7,865 nt of DNA from Zymogenus sp964542895 (GTDB taxonomy: Bacteria; Desulfobacterota; Zymogenia; Zymogenales; Zymogenaceae). The DNA lies in contig CAZIWT010000157.1 of assembly GCA_964542895.1 (NCBI GenBank), positions 1 to 7,865 on the forward strand. The letters are read 5' to 3'. This document shows positions 7,090-7,865 of this stretch, in pieces. A program made the translations under genes and the position numbers. The first letter of the stretch is position 1. Each line of letters begins with the position of its first letter. The notes beneath the pieces are model-generated. The model did no database searches. It saw only the letters and a list, made by a program, of their open reading frames with translations, and was not told the DNA's origin.

Positions 7090-7109
7090 ATTAATAGAAT
7101 TCTATTAAT
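7090..7109. repeat. Perfect 20-base palindrome overlapping the V4R stop codon
   Basis: ATTAATAGAATTCTATTAAT reads identically on both strands with no central gap. It includes the TAA stop of the V4R gene (7105-7107) and a second in-frame TAG just after it. An uninterrupted palindrome makes a poor RNA hairpin, because the loop must come from the stem, so a DNA-binding site for a dimeric protein is more likely than a terminator. Confidence 0.6.
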
Positions 7110-7692
7110 CCCGTGTCGTCAGGGTGTAGTAACAGGTATCGTCCCCCATCGCCTTGCACTTGATCTCCCTTACTATATACTTTTTCTCTCCGTAGGCCCA
7201 GTCCGACATGAACTGGAGCGCCCCGGCGGTCGTGGTGCAAATCGGTCTCTTGGATTTGTATTTTATGCAGGTAAGGCAGTTGTAGACGTCGAAATCCGCC
7301 TTCCCGTCGTCTCGCATGACTATCCTCCCCTCACCGGTGGCGAGGCCCCAAAGCTCGAGGGCCTTCAAGAATTTCTCGTCCGGCTCGAGGTCCTCCACCT
7401 CGTCAAGGACGTGTCCTATCTCCACCGCGTATTTGGCGCCGGTAAATCCTATCCGTCTCCAAACGCCCAGGGCACCTTCGAGTCCGAGGAGATTTGCGAC
7501 TTCCGCAATCATTCTGTCCCTCTCGCCCTCGGTTATACAGGGATTGAAATCGTACGGGGGGGGATTCTCGCAGACACTTAAGATTCCGGCCCCCTTGAAT
7601 ATTATCCTGCAGCCCTTCTCCCCCATGATTTCAGTTATGGCGTCGACGGAGCATCTCATGGTGATGTTGGAGACCATCCCCTCTTGGGCCAT
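7105..7692 (-). CDS. V4R-domain (4-vinyl reductase-like) small-molecule-binding protein
   Basis: A 195-residue soluble protein without signal or membrane segments. Its last 60 residues carry the V4R pattern: Cys152 followed by TTAGALQFMSDWAYG, then VREIKCKAMGDDTCYYTL at 174-191, with the typical E-x-x-C-x-x-x-G-D-x-x-C arrangement (Cys179, Cys187). V4R domains have a TRAPP/BET3-like fold. They occur in 'hydrocarbon-binding' proteins, in BchJ-like proteins and as the ligand-sensing part of aromatic-responsive regulators such as XylR and DmpR. No DNA-binding or ATPase domain is attached here, so this is a stand-alone binder or sensor of unknown ligand. There are nine cysteines, including Cys139-x-x-Cys142, so metal or cluster binding is possible. 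The ATG at 7692 has a strong GGAGG site 5 bases upstream. The gene is followed by a terminator and then by the glycyl radical enzyme gene in the same direction. Confidence 0.85.
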   Translation of the reverse strand: MAQEGMVSNITMRCSVDAITEIMGEKGCRIIFKGAGILSVCENPPPYDFNPCITEGERDRMIAEVANLLGLEGALGVWRRIGFTGAKYAVEIGHVLDEVEDLEPDEKFLKALELWGLATGEGRIVMRDDGKADFDVYNCLTCIKYKSKRPICTTTAGALQFMSDWAYGEKKYIVREIKCKAMGDDTCYYTLTTRD

Positions 7693-7764
7693 CCGGTCCT
7701 CCTTTGGCTTGCCTAAAATAGGGGATTTATATATCTACATCAATTTAAGAAAGCAACGAGAACT

Positions 7765-7793
7765 ATTATACGGCAAGCACAAAAAGGATTTAA
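7765..7793 (-). promoter_or_regulatory. Possible promoter of the V4R gene
   Basis: On the minus strand a perfect -10 hexamer TATAAT lies at 7765-7770, with a weak -35 candidate TTAAAT (7788-7793) at 17-base spacing. Transcription would start near 7758, about 66 bases before the V4R ATG. The poor -35 suggests help from an activator or a low basal level. Confidence 0.4.
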
Positions 7794-7807
7794 TAATCAA
7801 CCTTTTT

Positions 7808-7838
7808 TTGAAGTCGATCCCATAAGAATCGATTTCAA
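7808..7838. repeat. Long inverted repeat upstream of the V4R gene
   Basis: TTGAAGTCGAT (7808-7818) and ATCGATTTCAA (7828-7838) pair over 11 bp with a single G-T wobble around a 9-base loop. On the minus strand the hairpin is followed by A residues and on the plus strand it is preceded by seven T, so it lacks the T-run expected after a terminator. It sits 15-45 bases upstream of the V4R -35 candidate and could be an operator or the end of an unseen neighbouring unit. Confidence 0.45.
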
Positions 7839-7865
7839 GCAGCCAACGAATATATACGGTCTTTT

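Larger units (their letters stand above)
6666..7104. other. 439-base intergenic region between the V4R and glycyl radical enzyme genes
   Basis: I find no convincing gene here; a 67-codon minus-strand open frame (6782-6985) starts with TTG, lacks a ribosome site and looks like chance. The region holds the terminator of the V4R gene (7041-7069), the enzyme promoter (6701-6729), an 8-bp inverted repeat at 6817-6837, overlapping GC-rich palindromes at 6886-6904, and most of a 20-base palindrome at 7090-7109. It is more AT-rich than the flanking genes. Its length and the number of symmetrical sites suggest regulation of the enzyme gene, but no specific regulator site is recognised. Confidence 0.6.

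Noticed and set aside
6967..7581. 204-codon plus-strand open frame over the V4R gene
   Set aside because: It is antisense to a gene with a recognisable domain and a strong ribosome site, and its own product shows no family features.

Overview
The window looks like a chromosomal segment of an anaerobic bacterium. The reasons are a glycyl radical enzyme (these proteins are destroyed by oxygen), bacterial -35/-10 promoters, Shine-Dalgarno sites, a lipoprotein and a Sec signal peptide. The GC-rich coding sequence, AT-rich spacers and gene content (glycyl radical enzyme, V4R protein, MscS channel) would suit a Desulfobacterota-like or syntrophic anaerobe, but that is inference. I see no mobile element, CRISPR array, tRNA or rRNA.

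Layout: six of the seven genes are on the minus strand. From the left they are: the N-terminus of a membrane-anchored protein, possibly a metallophosphoesterase (1-247, cut by the window edge); a four-helix membrane protein, the only plus-strand gene (417-857); an MscS-type mechanosensitive channel (854-1912), whose stop codon overlaps the stop of the membrane protein; a lipoprotein with a likely LolA/DUF4412-like beta fold (1983-2816); a secreted alpha/beta hydrolase (2983-4050); a large glycyl radical enzyme (4266-6665); a 439-base non-coding stretch holding its promoter and several palindromes; and a cysteine-rich V4R-domain protein (7105-7692).

How they may work together: the hydrolase and lipoprotein are both exported, and the lipoprotein and MscS gene are close enough (70 bases, no terminator seen) to share a transcript. 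The glycyl radical enzyme has its own strong sigma-70-type promoter, and the V4R gene ahead of it ends in a probable terminator, so each is probably its own unit. V4R domains bind small hydrophobic or aromatic ligands in the families where this is known, so the V4R protein might sense the substrate or product of the neighbouring radical enzyme; this is a hypothesis only.

The most interesting item is the glycyl radical enzyme. Its radical loop and active-site cysteine are intact, but the residue two places after the cysteine is Tyr where the well-studied eliminases have a catalytic Glu. No radical-SAM activase is encoded in the window. It may belong to an uncharacterised reaction class.
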